From positions 1 to 50,375 of the forward strand of contig DASYUH010000068.1 in assembly GCA_036001465.1 (NCBI GenBank): a stretch of 50,375 bases of DNA. Direction: 5' to 3'. Numbering within the stretch: position 1 is the stretch's first letter; the number at the start of each line of letters is the position of its first letter. The notes under the pieces were generated by a model, which worked only from the letters and a program-made list of their open reading frames with translations, made no database searches and was not told where the DNA came from. The DNA is from Candidatus Polarisedimenticolia bacterium. Lineage in GTDB: Bacteria; Acidobacteriota; Polarisedimenticolia; Gp22-AA2. Positions 40,105-49,297 of the stretch are shown piece by piece. The translations under genes and the position numbers were made by a program.

Positions 40105-41946
40105 ATGCAGGACTTCCCATCCCAGGGACCGATCGACGGCCTCTTCCTGCCGCGGCTCGTCGCCTCGCTTCACCTCGATGAGTTCGAGGGAGCGCTGCGT
40201 CTCACCTTTCCGGACGCCACGAAGATCCTCTATTTCAAGCGGGGCGAGATCGCCTCGGCGGCCAGCAATGCCGAGCCGGATCGGCTGGCCAACATCCTGA
40301 TCCAGGAAGGCCGGCTGGGCGCCGAGCAGCTCGACCTGGCGCGCAACAGCATCCCGCCGGGAGCGTCCCTGGGAAAGACCCTCATCGACATGGGGTTCCT
40401 GAGCCCCTCCGAGCTGCTTCAGGGGGCGCGTCGGCAGGTGCGCCTGATCGTCGTCTCCTGCTTCCGGTCCACCTCCGGAGGGTACGAAATGGTGCCGGGA
40501 CCTCTGCCCCCTGAGGTGACCTCTCTCGGCCTCAACACGCGGCGCCTCGTCTTCGATTGCCTGCAGGAGGCGGGCGACCGGGCCGCCGTGATTCGCGAGA
40601 TCGGCTCGATGGAATCGGTCTATCGGCCGACCGATCGCCTCGCCCTGGCCCTGTCGGGGCTGAAGCTCGATGCGGAGACCGACCGCGTCGCGCGCCTGCT
40701 GGACGGCACCTCCACGCTGCGCGACCTCAGCAGCCGGACGGCGCTCGATGACTTCACCGTGGGCAAGATCGTCCTGGCCCTCGACCTCCTAAGGGCCGCC
40801 GAGCGAGTCGCCCCCGCGGCCGGCGAGGTGGCGGCACGTCCCGCCCCGGCCATCGCGGTCGCCGCGGCGGAGCCGGCGACGCGAGCCGGCGGGCGCGGGC
40901 GCACGATCCCGGTCGAGACCGACCCGGAGGAGGAGCCGCCGGAGCCGGCGCCGGTGGAGTCGGCCGATGCGACGGACGACGGTGAAGTCGTGATCATCGA
41001 GGAGGACGCGGGAGGTGACGCGGCGCCCCCCGGTCTCGAGCCCGCGCCGGCTCCGCCCCGGCCCTCCGAGCCGCCTCGGGCTGCCGCGGCAACCCCGGCG
41101 GAGCCCACCCCGTTTCCCGCGGAGGAGCTCCCCGCCTTTGCCAGTCCGCTTCCCGGTGAGTCGGCGACCGTCGAGCCGCAGTGGCAGGTCGACCCGGAGA
41201 CCGGCGAGCGGGTCCATGTAGGGCCGATCGAGATGACCTTCGACGGGAAGGTCGGCGGGCGTCACGGCGAAACTCGTGGGCTGTCGCGTTTCATGACGGC
41301 GGCCGTGGGCGTGGCCGTGGTGGCGGCCGCCACCATCGCGTTCCTGATCCTGCGCCGCGGGACGTCCGCTCCGGAACCCCCCGGGGAGGCGGCTGAGGCC
41401 GGCACAATCGCCTCGGCGCCACCCCCGGCGGCCCCTCCCGACGCGCAGCCGCCCGCGACGCCTCCGGCTGAACCCGAGCGGCCGGCCCGGGATGACTCCG
41501 CGACCGCGCCGGTTCCGGAGACCGTGGCAGCCGCTCCGTCCGCACCTCCGACCCCGAGGCCCCGCCCCGCGCGTGCCGGGGCCGCCGTGGCGGACGATCC
41601 CGGCTACGCCCGGGCGCGCCAGCGCCTGGACCAGGACGACGCCGCCGGGGCGGCCGGCCTGTTCAGGGAGGTGCTGTCCGCCCGGCGGCCGGGCGCCGTG
41701 AGCCTGCAGCTGATGATCGCCTGCCAGGAGGACACGGTGAAGGGGGCGCGCCGGCGTGCCGGTGAGGGGAGCGAGTTGTACATCCTTCCCTACACGCTCA
41801 AGGGTCGTTCGTGCTACCGCGTTCTCTGGGGTCTGTACGAGAGCGCCGAGGACGCCCGGGCGGCGGTTCCCACACTTCCGGCCGGATTGAGCGAGGGAAC
41901 CCATCCGATCACCGTGTCCGTGGCGCGCCTCCTCCCTGCGGAATAA
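40105..41946 (+). CDS. DUF4388 (PATAN) domain membrane protein with C-terminal SPOR-like domain
   Basis: A 613-residue protein. The N-terminal DUF4388 domain (GLFLPRLVASLHLDEFEGALRLTFPDATKILYFKRGEIASAAS) is of the kind linked to two-component and gliding regulators in Myxococcota. Next come helical DUF4388-associated segments (LGKTLIDMGFLSPSELLQ, LDGTSTLRDLSSRTALDDF), a long Pro/Ala/Glu-rich linker (residues about 255-390), a membrane helix near 396-415, and a C-terminal SPOR-like domain (YILPYTLKGRSCYRVLWGLYESAEDARAAVPTLP). It may connect a cytoplasmic signalling domain to the peptidoglycan. ATG 40105 is chosen because the promoter lies over the earlier ATG at 40069. Confidence 0.72.
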   Translation: MQDFPSQGPIDGLFLPRLVASLHLDEFEGALRLTFPDATKILYFKRGEIASAASNAEPDRLANILIQEGRLGAEQLDLARNSIPPGASLGKTLIDMGFLSPSELLQGARRQVRLIVVSCFRSTSGGYEMVPGPLPPEVTSLGLNTRRLVFDCLQEAGDRAAVIREIGSMESVYRPTDRLALALSGLKLDAETDRVARLLDGTSTLRDLSSRTALDDFTVGKIVLALDLLRAAERVAPAAGEVAARPAPAIAVAAAEPATRAGGRGRTIPVETDPEEEPPEPAPVESADATDDGEVVIIEEDAGGDAAPPGLEPAPAPPRPSEPPRAAAATPAEPTPFPAEELPAFASPLPGESATVEPQWQVDPETGERVHVGPIEMTFDGKVGGRHGETRGLSRFMTAAVGVAVVAAATIAFLILRRGTSAPEPPGEAAEAGTIASAPPPAAPPDAQPPATPPAEPERPARDDSATAPVPETVAAAPSAPPTPRPRPARAGAAVADDPGYARARQRLDQDDAAGAAGLFREVLSARRPGAVSLQLMIACQEDTVKGARRRAGEGSELYILPYTLKGRSCYRVLWGLYESAEDARAAVPTLPAGLSEGTHPITVSVARLLPAE

Positions 41947-41948
41947 GG

Positions 41949-43370
41949 ATGCCCCCGCGTCTCGTCGGTCCCGCGCTCCTCGTGCTGCTCGTCCTGCCGT
42001 GGCCTTGCGGCTCGGCGCGTGCCGACATCATCCATCTGAAAAACGGCGGGAAGATCGTCGCCGACTCCTGGGAGGAGCGGGGCGACGTCCTGATCGTCGT
42101 CCAGGGGAGCGGTCGAATCACGGTCCCGCGGGCGGACATCCTGCGCGTCGAGACCACCCCTCCCGGACCTCCCGCGTCGGACCCGGCCCCCCGGCCCGGA
42201 CCCGCAGGTCCGCCGGGATCTCCGGCCCCGCCGGCGACCGCCGCGAAGAGCGGCATCGACCAGATGAGCGACGACGAGATCGCCGAAGCCATCACCGCGC
42301 TGAAGCGGCGCATCGACGACTATCCCCTGGCGCGCGAGGAGAACACGCGCCGTCTCGTGGCGCTCCTCGATCATCTCGGCGGGCGGGCGTACAAGGCGCG
42401 GCAGTTCGACACCGCGGTCAGCCGATTTCGCGAGGCGCTCGGCTACGACCCGAAGGACGCCGGCGCGCAGCTCGGCCTGGCCGCGGCCTATTTCCGGCAG
42501 GACCAGGACATCTTCGCGCGCTCGACGCTGGAGCGGGCGCTCCTGGATCATCCGGACCATCCCGCGCTGCACGCCCTGCTCGGCGACGTGTACAACAGCC
42601 AGGAGCGCACCGAGGAAGCGCTTCTGGAATGGCGAAAGGCCTATGCGCTCAAGCCCGATCCCTCCCTGAAGGAGAAGATCGACAAACTGGCTCGGGAGCG
42701 CTCCATCGACGGGGACTACCGGCAGTCGGAGGCGGCGCACTTCACCCTGAGGTACGACGGACAGCGGGCCGGGCCCGACCTGGGCAGCCAGATCCTGGAC
42801 TATCTGGAAAGCCAGTTTCGCCCGCTCGAGTCGCGCTTCGATCACTATCCGCTGCAGCCGATCGTGGTCATCCTCTATCCGCAGAAGCAGTTCTACGAGG
42901 CGACGCAGGCGGGGGCCGACGTCGGCGGGCTCTATGACGGCAAGATCCGGGTGCCGAGCGGCGGGTTGAAGCAGATCGACGCCGAGGCCCGTCGCGTGCT
43001 CCTGCACGAGCTCGCGCACGCCTTCATCGCCGGCAAGAGCCGGGGCACGGCGCCCCGGTGGCTGCACGAGGGGCTGGCGCAGTCGATCGAAGGCCGGACG
43101 ACGCCGACCGCCACGGGGGCCGCCCTGGCCCGTGAGTACCAGAATCCGGGCGGCCGGGAATCCTGGGGCCAGGCGTTTTCCTATCCCTCCGCCCTGTGCT
43201 TCGTCGAGTGGCTGGATGGGCGCATCGGCTTCCCTGCGCTGGTCGACGTCCTCGAACAGATGGGCCGAGGAGTGACTCCCGAGGCCGCCTTCGAGCAGGT
43301 CACCCGCTATTCGCTCAAGGAGTTGCGCCAGGCCTGGGGAGAGGCCCTGGTCCGGAAATACTTGCAATAA
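41949..43370 (+). CDS. Secreted TPR protein with gluzincin-type (peptidase MA-like) metalloprotease domain
   Basis: A 473-residue protein with a signal peptide (LLVLLVLPWPCGSARA), a short N-terminal beta domain (DIIHLKNGGKIVADSWEERGDVLIV), a Pro-rich linker, TPR repeats (AYKARQFDTAVSRFREALGYDP onward) and a C-terminal metallopeptidase domain. The zinc motif is HELAH at residues 353-357, and WLHEGLAQ supplies the third ligand, as in peptidase_MA family proteins. The gene begins 2 nt after the preceding stop, so it is in the same operon. Substrate unknown. Confidence 0.8.
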   Translation: MPPRLVGPALLVLLVLPWPCGSARADIIHLKNGGKIVADSWEERGDVLIVVQGSGRITVPRADILRVETTPPGPPASDPAPRPGPAGPPGSPAPPATAAKSGIDQMSDDEIAEAITALKRRIDDYPLAREENTRRLVALLDHLGGRAYKARQFDTAVSRFREALGYDPKDAGAQLGLAAAYFRQDQDIFARSTLERALLDHPDHPALHALLGDVYNSQERTEEALLEWRKAYALKPDPSLKEKIDKLARERSIDGDYRQSEAAHFTLRYDGQRAGPDLGSQILDYLESQFRPLESRFDHYPLQPIVVILYPQKQFYEATQAGADVGGLYDGKIRVPSGGLKQIDAEARRVLLHELAHAFIAGKSRGTAPRWLHEGLAQSIEGRTTPTATGAALAREYQNPGGRESWGQAFSYPSALCFVEWLDGRIGFPALVDVLEQMGRGVTPEAAFEQVTRYSLKELRQAWGEALVRKYLQ

Positions 43371-43453
43371 TCCCGTCCACGCCTCAAGTTATTCCCGGAC
43401 TATCAGATGCCGGGCCCGGGTGTGTCGGCCCAGGCGGGAGGGATGTTGGACCG

Positions 43454-45214
43454 ATGAACGGGAGCCTGGCGCGGCGTTCGCCGAGCGATGTCCTGGCCGA
43501 GGTGCTGCGCCGGCAGGCGTCCGGCATCATGCGGCTCAAAAACGCCGCCACGACCCGGCAGCTGTTCATCGACGCCGGCGTGATGATCCGCTTCGCCGTC
43601 AGCACCCTCCCCAGCGAGAGCATCACCGGCCTGTTCCGCGACAAGGGGGGCGTCACCGAGGCCCAGGTGAAGCATGCCACGGCCGTCAAGACGGCCGACG
43701 AGCTTCTCGGCACGGCCCTCGTCCGGACCGGCGCTCTGACGAAGGAGGCGCTGGCGGGACTGACCCGGGAACACATCCACCGCGTGACCCTGGGCGCCCT
43801 GGCGACGCGCGATGGAGAGTTCGAGTTCCAGGCCGGCGCCCTGCCCTTCCGCGAGCAGCTCGACGGCGGTCTCGGCAGCCCCGAGATTCTTCTGGAGTGG
43901 GCGCGGGCCTTCCCCGAAATCGACTGGATTCGCAGGCGGCTCGGGCAGAGCGAGGCGCGCGTGCAGCTCTCGAGGCGCCCGCCGGAAGGCTATCAGAAGG
44001 TGCCGCTCAACCCCGCCGAGGGGTTCATCATGTCCCGCGTCGACGGCAGCTCGAGCGTCGGCGACATCATCTCTCTCAGCCCCATGGGGGAGGAGAACAC
44101 CCTGCGCGCCCTGTTCGGCCTGGCCCTCGCCGGCATCCTGGAGATGCCCGACGGCGCGGCCGAGATCCCGCTGCCGCCCGCCACGTCGACGTCCCCTGGG
44201 CCGGTTCCAAGGACCGCTCCCGCGGTGCCGCATGCGCCCGCGGCGCGCCCCGCCACCGTTCCTGCCGCGGCCGCGGGAGCCGCCCCCGCGCCCGTCATGG
44301 CGGCGCGACCGCCGGCCGTCGCGGCCGTGCGGACTCCGACGAACGGCGGCGCGACCGCGCCCCCCGCCCAGGCAGCCGCTCCCGCGGCTCCGCGCTCCCC
44401 GGCCAAGGGACCGGCTCCGGCGGCCGCACCCAGGCCCGCATCCCGCCCGCCGGCGTCCCGGCCGGCCATGGCACCGCGGCGAGTCACCTCGGTCACCGAG
44501 CGCGTGCGCCCCACAGCCAGCCCGGACCTCGAGGCCGAGATGCTGCAGCGCTTCGATCAGCTGCGCGAGCAGGACCTCTACCAGGTGCTCGGGGTGATCG
44601 CGACCGCCAACGCCGACGAAGTCCGCCGCGCGTACTATGCGCTCGCCAAGAAGTTCCATCCCGACAAGTTCATGCGCGAGGATGCGAAGACGAAGGCGGA
44701 GAAGGTGTTCGCCCACATCACCGAGGCCTATTCGACCCTCACGAACCCCGAGACCCGCACGAGGTACGACGAGGACCAGGCCCTGCGCAAATCGTCGCGG
44801 GAGCCGGAGAAGAAGGTCGACCCGGGGGCCGTGGCGCACATCAATTTCAGGCACGGCAAGGACATGTTCGACAAGGGGAAGCTCGGGGAAGCCATCACCT
44901 TCCTGCAGAACGCCTGCGACCAGGACCCGTCGAAGGCGGAGCATTTCCATTACCTGGCGATCGCCCAGAGCAAGAATCCCCGCTGGAAAAAGGACGCCGA
45001 GGAGAACTTCCTGAAGGCGATCGAGAAGGACCCGATGAACGCCGAGATCTACGCCCATCTCGGCTCGCTCTACGCCCGCGGCGGCATGCACAGCAAGGCG
45101 CGCGACATGTTCAAGAAGGCCCTGCAATGGGACCCCGCCCAGCAGGAGGCCTCCGAAGGGCTGGCGCAGCTCGAAGAAGGCAAGAAGGGCCTCCTCGGGA
45201 TGTTCAAGAAGTAA
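43454..45214 (+). CDS. DUF4388-DnaJ-TPR fusion protein
   Basis: A 586-residue cytoplasmic protein. It has an N-terminal DUF4388-like domain (residues about 1-240, including SGIMRLKNAATTRQLFIDAGVMI) and a Pro/Ala-rich linker (about 240-360). A J-domain follows (residues about 370-440) with the catalytic HPD at 402-404 in KKFHPDKFM and NPETRTRYD. TPR repeats (about 460-580, AHINFRHGKDMFDKGKLGEAITFLQNACDQDP) close the protein. The J-domain implies recruitment of a DnaK-type chaperone. No DnaK gene is in the window. The ATG at 43454 has GGGAGGG about 10 nt upstream. Confidence 0.85.
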   Translation: MNGSLARRSPSDVLAEVLRRQASGIMRLKNAATTRQLFIDAGVMIRFAVSTLPSESITGLFRDKGGVTEAQVKHATAVKTADELLGTALVRTGALTKEALAGLTREHIHRVTLGALATRDGEFEFQAGALPFREQLDGGLGSPEILLEWARAFPEIDWIRRRLGQSEARVQLSRRPPEGYQKVPLNPAEGFIMSRVDGSSSVGDIISLSPMGEENTLRALFGLALAGILEMPDGAAEIPLPPATSTSPGPVPRTAPAVPHAPAARPATVPAAAAGAAPAPVMAARPPAVAAVRTPTNGGATAPPAQAAAPAAPRSPAKGPAPAAAPRPASRPPASRPAMAPRRVTSVTERVRPTASPDLEAEMLQRFDQLREQDLYQVLGVIATANADEVRRAYYALAKKFHPDKFMREDAKTKAEKVFAHITEAYSTLTNPETRTRYDEDQALRKSSREPEKKVDPGAVAHINFRHGKDMFDKGKLGEAITFLQNACDQDPSKAEHFHYLAIAQSKNPRWKKDAEENFLKAIEKDPMNAEIYAHLGSLYARGGMHSKARDMFKKALQWDPAQQEASEGLAQLEEGKKGLLGMFKK

Positions 45215-45228
45215 CCCTTTCCCGCGCG

Positions 45229-45256
45229 TTGACTTCCGGTTCGCCGTCCCTAGATT
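45229..45256 (+). promoter_or_regulatory. Sigma-70 promoter of the Ser/Thr kinase gene
   Basis: TTGACT (45229-45234), 16-bp spacer, TAGATT (45251-45256). GTG 45263 is 6 nt after the -10 box. Confidence 0.5.
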
Positions 45257-45262
45257 TGCAGG

Positions 45263-46876
45263 GTGGGACCGCCGGTCCCGATGACAATTCTGTCATCCGT
45301 CCGGGGCCCTGGCGCGGGGGTCGCCGCCAGCCAGATGGATCCAGGTGTGAAGGACGGAGCCGCGGCCCCGGAGACACCGGAGCGTTTCGGCCCGTACAAG
45401 GTCGAAGATCGAATCGGCGCCGGCGGAATGGGGATCGTCTACCGGGCGCTCGACGAGGCGCTGCAGCGTCACGTGGCCCTCAAGACCCTCCTCCCCGCTC
45501 TCGCCGCCGATCCCGAGTTCGTCGCCCGCTTCAAGCGCGAGGCGCAATCGGCCGCGGCGCTCAACCACCCGAACATCACGCAGATCTACACCATCGGCCA
45601 GGAGGGGACCGTTCCCTACTTCGCCATGGAGCTGATCCACGGCCGGTCACTCGAGGCGATCATCAAGGAGAAGGGGGCCGTCGGGCCGGCGGAGGCGACC
45701 GGCCACGTCCTCCAGGCCGCCAGGGGACTCCGGCACGCGGCCCAGAAAAAGCTGATCCACCGCGACATCAAGCCAAGTAACCTCATGCTCACCGAAGACG
45801 GCGTCGTCAAGATCACCGATTTCGGCCTGGCCAAGGCAGCGCGGTGCGAAACCCAGCTCACCGCCACCGGCGAGGTGCTCGGATCTCCCGGATACATCTC
45901 GCCGGAGCAGGCGCAGGGGGCGACGCTCGACGTCCGTTCGGACATCTACTCGCTCGGCGCGGCCTTCTATCACCTGGTCACCGGCCGGCTGCCGTTCGAG
46001 GCGCCGACGCCGGTGGCTATGATCGTCAAGCACATGAGCGAACCGCTGCGCTCGCCGCGTGCCCTGAACCCGGCGGTCCCGTACCCGGTCGCATCCGCCA
46101 TTCAGAAGATGATGGCCAAGCGCCCCGGCGAGCGCTTCCAGGACTACGACGCCCTGATCCGCGAGCTGGAGCGGGCGCTCGCGACGATCGGCCCGGAAGC
46201 CTCGGCCCAGGCCCCCGGGGTCGTCCAGGCCGGGAGACACCCCTGGTCCGGCATGACGGGAGCCGAAATGCGCGGACGCGCCGGCCGCCTGCCCGCGTCG
46301 GGGACGGAGAGCCCGCCTCGCACGCGTGGAGTGTCCTGGATTCCGGCGATTCTCGCCATCCTCCTCGGCGGCCTCGTGGTCGCCGGGGTGGTGAAGAACC
46401 GCCGGGACGCGGCCCGGGAAGCGGGACAGCCGGAGCCCATCCGGGTGGCGGCCAGCCTTCCCGACGCGTCCTCGGGGGCCGGCGCGGGATCCCGGGCCCC
46501 CGTGACCTTCAGCAATCGTGCCGGCGACGCCCGGATCGGAGCCGTGTCCCGCGAGGGCGGCCTCGAGGATCGCCTGCGCGAGCGCTTCCAAAGGCGCAAT
46601 CGCGCCAACCTCTCCTTCATCGCCAACGATCACTCGGTCCTCCCGGACGGTCGCCTCAAGGTGTTCGGGCGGATCCAGAACAACGGCGGCAACACCGCCT
46701 CGCAGGCGCGCGTGCGGGTGCGGATTCTCCTGGACGACGGCAGCGTGGCGGTGGAGGGTGAAACGCCGCTCGACCCGCCGATCGTCCCGCCCCAGGGGAC
46801 CGCCACCTTCGAGCTGCCCCTCGATTACACGGGTCCCGTGGGCACGATCAAGGCCGAGATCGTCTGGGTCGAATAG
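45263..46876 (+). CDS. Membrane Ser/Thr protein kinase with C-terminal FxLYD-like domain
   Basis: A 537-residue PknB-type kinase. It has the glycine loop IGAGGMGIVYRA, VALKTL, the catalytic HRDIKPSNLML (HRD at 166-168), DFG (Asp186), and the activation segment GSPGYISPEQAQG. A membrane helix (ILAILLGGLVVAGVV, near 359-378) precedes a periplasmic beta domain (FIANDHSVLPDGRLKVFGRIQNNGGNTASQARVRVRILLDDGS) of FxLYD type. All catalytic residues are conserved, so it should be active. GTG 45263 would be leaderless; ATG 45281 or ATG 45335 are alternatives. It follows the DUF4388-DnaJ gene by 48 nt. Confidence 0.9.
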   Translation: MGPPVPMTILSSVRGPGAGVAASQMDPGVKDGAAAPETPERFGPYKVEDRIGAGGMGIVYRALDEALQRHVALKTLLPALAADPEFVARFKREAQSAAALNHPNITQIYTIGQEGTVPYFAMELIHGRSLEAIIKEKGAVGPAEATGHVLQAARGLRHAAQKKLIHRDIKPSNLMLTEDGVVKITDFGLAKAARCETQLTATGEVLGSPGYISPEQAQGATLDVRSDIYSLGAAFYHLVTGRLPFEAPTPVAMIVKHMSEPLRSPRALNPAVPYPVASAIQKMMAKRPGERFQDYDALIRELERALATIGPEASAQAPGVVQAGRHPWSGMTGAEMRGRAGRLPASGTESPPRTRGVSWIPAILAILLGGLVVAGVVKNRRDAAREAGQPEPIRVAASLPDASSGAGAGSRAPVTFSNRAGDARIGAVSREGGLEDRLRERFQRRNRANLSFIANDHSVLPDGRLKVFGRIQNNGGNTASQARVRVRILLDDGSVAVEGETPLDPPIVPPQGTATFELPLDYTGPVGTIKAEIVWVE

Positions 46877-46899
46877 CGTCCCACCGCCGCGGGCTGGGA

Positions 46900-46905
46900 T
46901 ATGAT
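46900..46905 (+). promoter_or_regulatory. Possible -10 box of the CRTAC1-type gene
   Basis: TATGAT, 9 nt before the ATG at 46915; no clear -35 box. Confidence 0.35.
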
Positions 46906-46914
46906 CCTTCCTCC

Positions 46915-49284
46915 ATGCGCAGATCCGGGAGCCCCTCCGAGCATCCGCTGTTATCCGTGTCCGTGGCGATCGTCCTGGTCGCGTCGGCGCTGACCGGGTA
47001 CGTGACGCGGGGAGCGCCCCCCGAGGGGGGCCCCGCCGCGGGGAAAGCAACCGGAACGGCCGCCGCGTCCCCCGCCGCCGGCCAGCCGTCCGCCGGCACG
47101 CGCAAAATGGCGGAACGCCTCCAGCGCATCGTGGCCGAGACGGATCCCGGCCGCAATCCATTCATGAACGCGGCGCGCGTCAAGCTCCTCGAGCAGATGA
47201 TCCAGAACCGGGGCGGCGACGCGCCCCCCCAGATGAAGATGGAGCTGGCGACCCAGCTCCTGAACTCGGGCCGCAACGACGACGCCATCGCGATGCTGGA
47301 TCGCCTGGAGGAGATGCTGCGGCCGTCCGCGGGCGCCCCCCCGTCGCGACTGTGGTTCGAGCTGCGCATCCGCCAGGCGGTGGCCCAGCTGCGGCGCGCC
47401 GAGACCGACAACTGCATCGAGCGCCACAACCCCCGCTCCTGCCTGTTCCCGGTCCACGGCTCGGGAATCCACGCGGAGAAGCGCGGGTCCCGGGCGGCCG
47501 TGACCATCCTCGAGTCGGTCTTGGCGGTGAATCCCGATCACCGGCAGGCCCGCTGGCTCCTGAACATCGCCTACATGATCCTGGGGGAGTACCCGCAGGG
47601 CGTGCCGGCGCGCTGGCTGCTGCCGCCGAAGCTGTTCGAATCGGACTACGACATCGGGCGCTTTCCCGACATCGCCGCGAGGCCGGGCCTGGACGTGGAC
47701 GACCTGGCCGGTGGAACGATCGCCGACGATTTCGACGGGGACGGATACCTGGATCTGTTCGTCTCGTCCGCCGGGTTGCAGACCCAGATCCGCTACTTCC
47801 GGAGCAACGCCGACGGGACGTTCACCGATAAGACGGCCGACGCCGGGCTCACCGGGCTGGTCGGCGGGCTGAACATCATGCAGACCGACTACGACAATGA
47901 CGGCCGCCTCGACGTCCTGGTCCTGCGAGGCGGCTGGATGGGAGCGGCGGGGCGCTACCCGAAGTCCCTGCTGCACAACGACGGCGGCGGCAGGTTCTCG
48001 GATGTCACGGAGGAGGCGGGCCTGCTCAGCTATCATCCGTCACAGACCGCCGTCTGGCGCGATTTCGACGGGGACGGCTGGCTCGACCTGTTCGTCGGCA
48101 ACGAGACCTCCGAGGGCTCCCAGAACCCGTGCGAGCTGTTCCGCAACAACGGCGACGGCACGTTCACCGAATGCGCCGCGGAGGCGGGCGTGACGGTCAA
48201 CGAGTACGTGAAGGGGGTCGCCGGCGGCGATTTCGACAACGACGGGCGGCCCGATCTCTACGTCTCGGTGCGCGGCCGTCCGAATCACCTGTTCCGCAAC
48301 GTCGGGGCCTACGCCGAGCCGCCCGCGGCCGGCGCCCTGCGCCGGTCCCCGGCCGCCCGCGGCTCCTGGGCCGGGCGCTTCACCGACGTGGCGGTGAAGG
48401 CCGGCGTGACCGAGCCGTCCGTCAGCTTCCCCACCTGGTTCTTCGACTACGACAACGACGGCTGGGAGGACATCATGGTCACCGGCTACGGCATGCAGGA
48501 TGTCGGCGACATCGCCGCGGACTACATGGGCCGCGCGACGACGGCACAGAAAGCCCGGCTCTACCACAACAACGGCGACGGCACCTTCACCAACGTCAGC
48601 CGCGCCCTGGGCGTGAGCCGGGTGATGCATGCCATGGGCGCCAACTTCGGCGACCTCGACAACGACGGCTGGCTCGACTTCTACGTCGGCACGGGCGACC
48701 CGGATTTTGCCACCCTCATTCCCAGCCGCATGTTCCGCAACGACGGCGGCAAGCGCTTCCAGGAAGTCACCACCTCCGGCGGCTTCGGCATGCTGCAGAA
48801 GGGCCACGGCATCGCCTTCGGCGACCTCGACAACGACGGCGACCAGGATGTTTTCTCCAAGGTCGGCGGGGCGGTCGAGACCGACAATTTCACCAGCCAG
48901 CTCTTCCTCAATCCCGGCCATGGCAATCACTGGCTGAAGGTGCAGCTCGAAGGCGTGAAGACCAACCGCCTGGCGATCGGCGCGCGCGTGCGCGTGGTCG
49001 TGCGCGAGGGCGGGACGGAGCGGTCGATCTACCGCACGGTCAATTCCGGCGCGAGCTTCGGCGCCAGCCCGCTGCGCGCGGAGGTGGGGCTCGGCCAGGC
49101 GACCGAGGTGCTGCGCGTCGAGGTGTTCTGGCCCGTCACCGGTGTCACGCAGGTCGTGACCGGCCTGGAGCCGGACCACGCCTACTTCCTCCGCGAGGGC
49201 CAGGCGGCCGCGGTTCCCGTGAGGTTGAAGACCTTCACCATCCCGACCGAGCCGGTGGCCGGCCATCATCATCACCACCCCTAA
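46915..49284 (+). CDS. CRTAC1-type FG-GAP/VCBS repeat protein with ASPIC/UnbV domain
   Basis: A 789-residue secreted protein. An N-terminal anchor (LLSVSVAIVLVASALTGYVTRG) is followed by a helical TPR-like part, then seven calcium-binding FG-GAP loops of the DxDxDG type (DFDGDGYLDLF near residue 273, DYDNDGRLDVL, DFDGDGWLDLF, DFDNDGRPDLY, DYDNDGWEDIM, DLDNDGWLDFY, DLDNDGDQDVF). The C-terminal ASPIC/UnbV domain has HWLKVQLEGVKTNRLAIGARVRV. The protein ends with a natural five-His run. Extracellular adhesion or recognition role inferred. In its last third, glycine codons change sharply to GGC. Confidence 0.87.
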   Translation: MRRSGSPSEHPLLSVSVAIVLVASALTGYVTRGAPPEGGPAAGKATGTAAASPAAGQPSAGTRKMAERLQRIVAETDPGRNPFMNAARVKLLEQMIQNRGGDAPPQMKMELATQLLNSGRNDDAIAMLDRLEEMLRPSAGAPPSRLWFELRIRQAVAQLRRAETDNCIERHNPRSCLFPVHGSGIHAEKRGSRAAVTILESVLAVNPDHRQARWLLNIAYMILGEYPQGVPARWLLPPKLFESDYDIGRFPDIAARPGLDVDDLAGGTIADDFDGDGYLDLFVSSAGLQTQIRYFRSNADGTFTDKTADAGLTGLVGGLNIMQTDYDNDGRLDVLVLRGGWMGAAGRYPKSLLHNDGGGRFSDVTEEAGLLSYHPSQTAVWRDFDGDGWLDLFVGNETSEGSQNPCELFRNNGDGTFTECAAEAGVTVNEYVKGVAGGDFDNDGRPDLYVSVRGRPNHLFRNVGAYAEPPAAGALRRSPAARGSWAGRFTDVAVKAGVTEPSVSFPTWFFDYDNDGWEDIMVTGYGMQDVGDIAADYMGRATTAQKARLYHNNGDGTFTNVSRALGVSRVMHAMGANFGDLDNDGWLDFYVGTGDPDFATLIPSRMFRNDGGKRFQEVTTSGGFGMLQKGHGIAFGDLDNDGDQDVFSKVGGAVETDNFTSQLFLNPGHGNHWLKVQLEGVKTNRLAIGARVRVVVREGGTERSIYRTVNSGASFGASPLRAEVGLGQATEVLRVEVFWPVTGVTQVVTGLEPDHAYFLREGQAAAVPVRLKTFTIPTEPVAGHHHHHP

Positions 49285-49297
49285 TCCCTGTTCCGCC

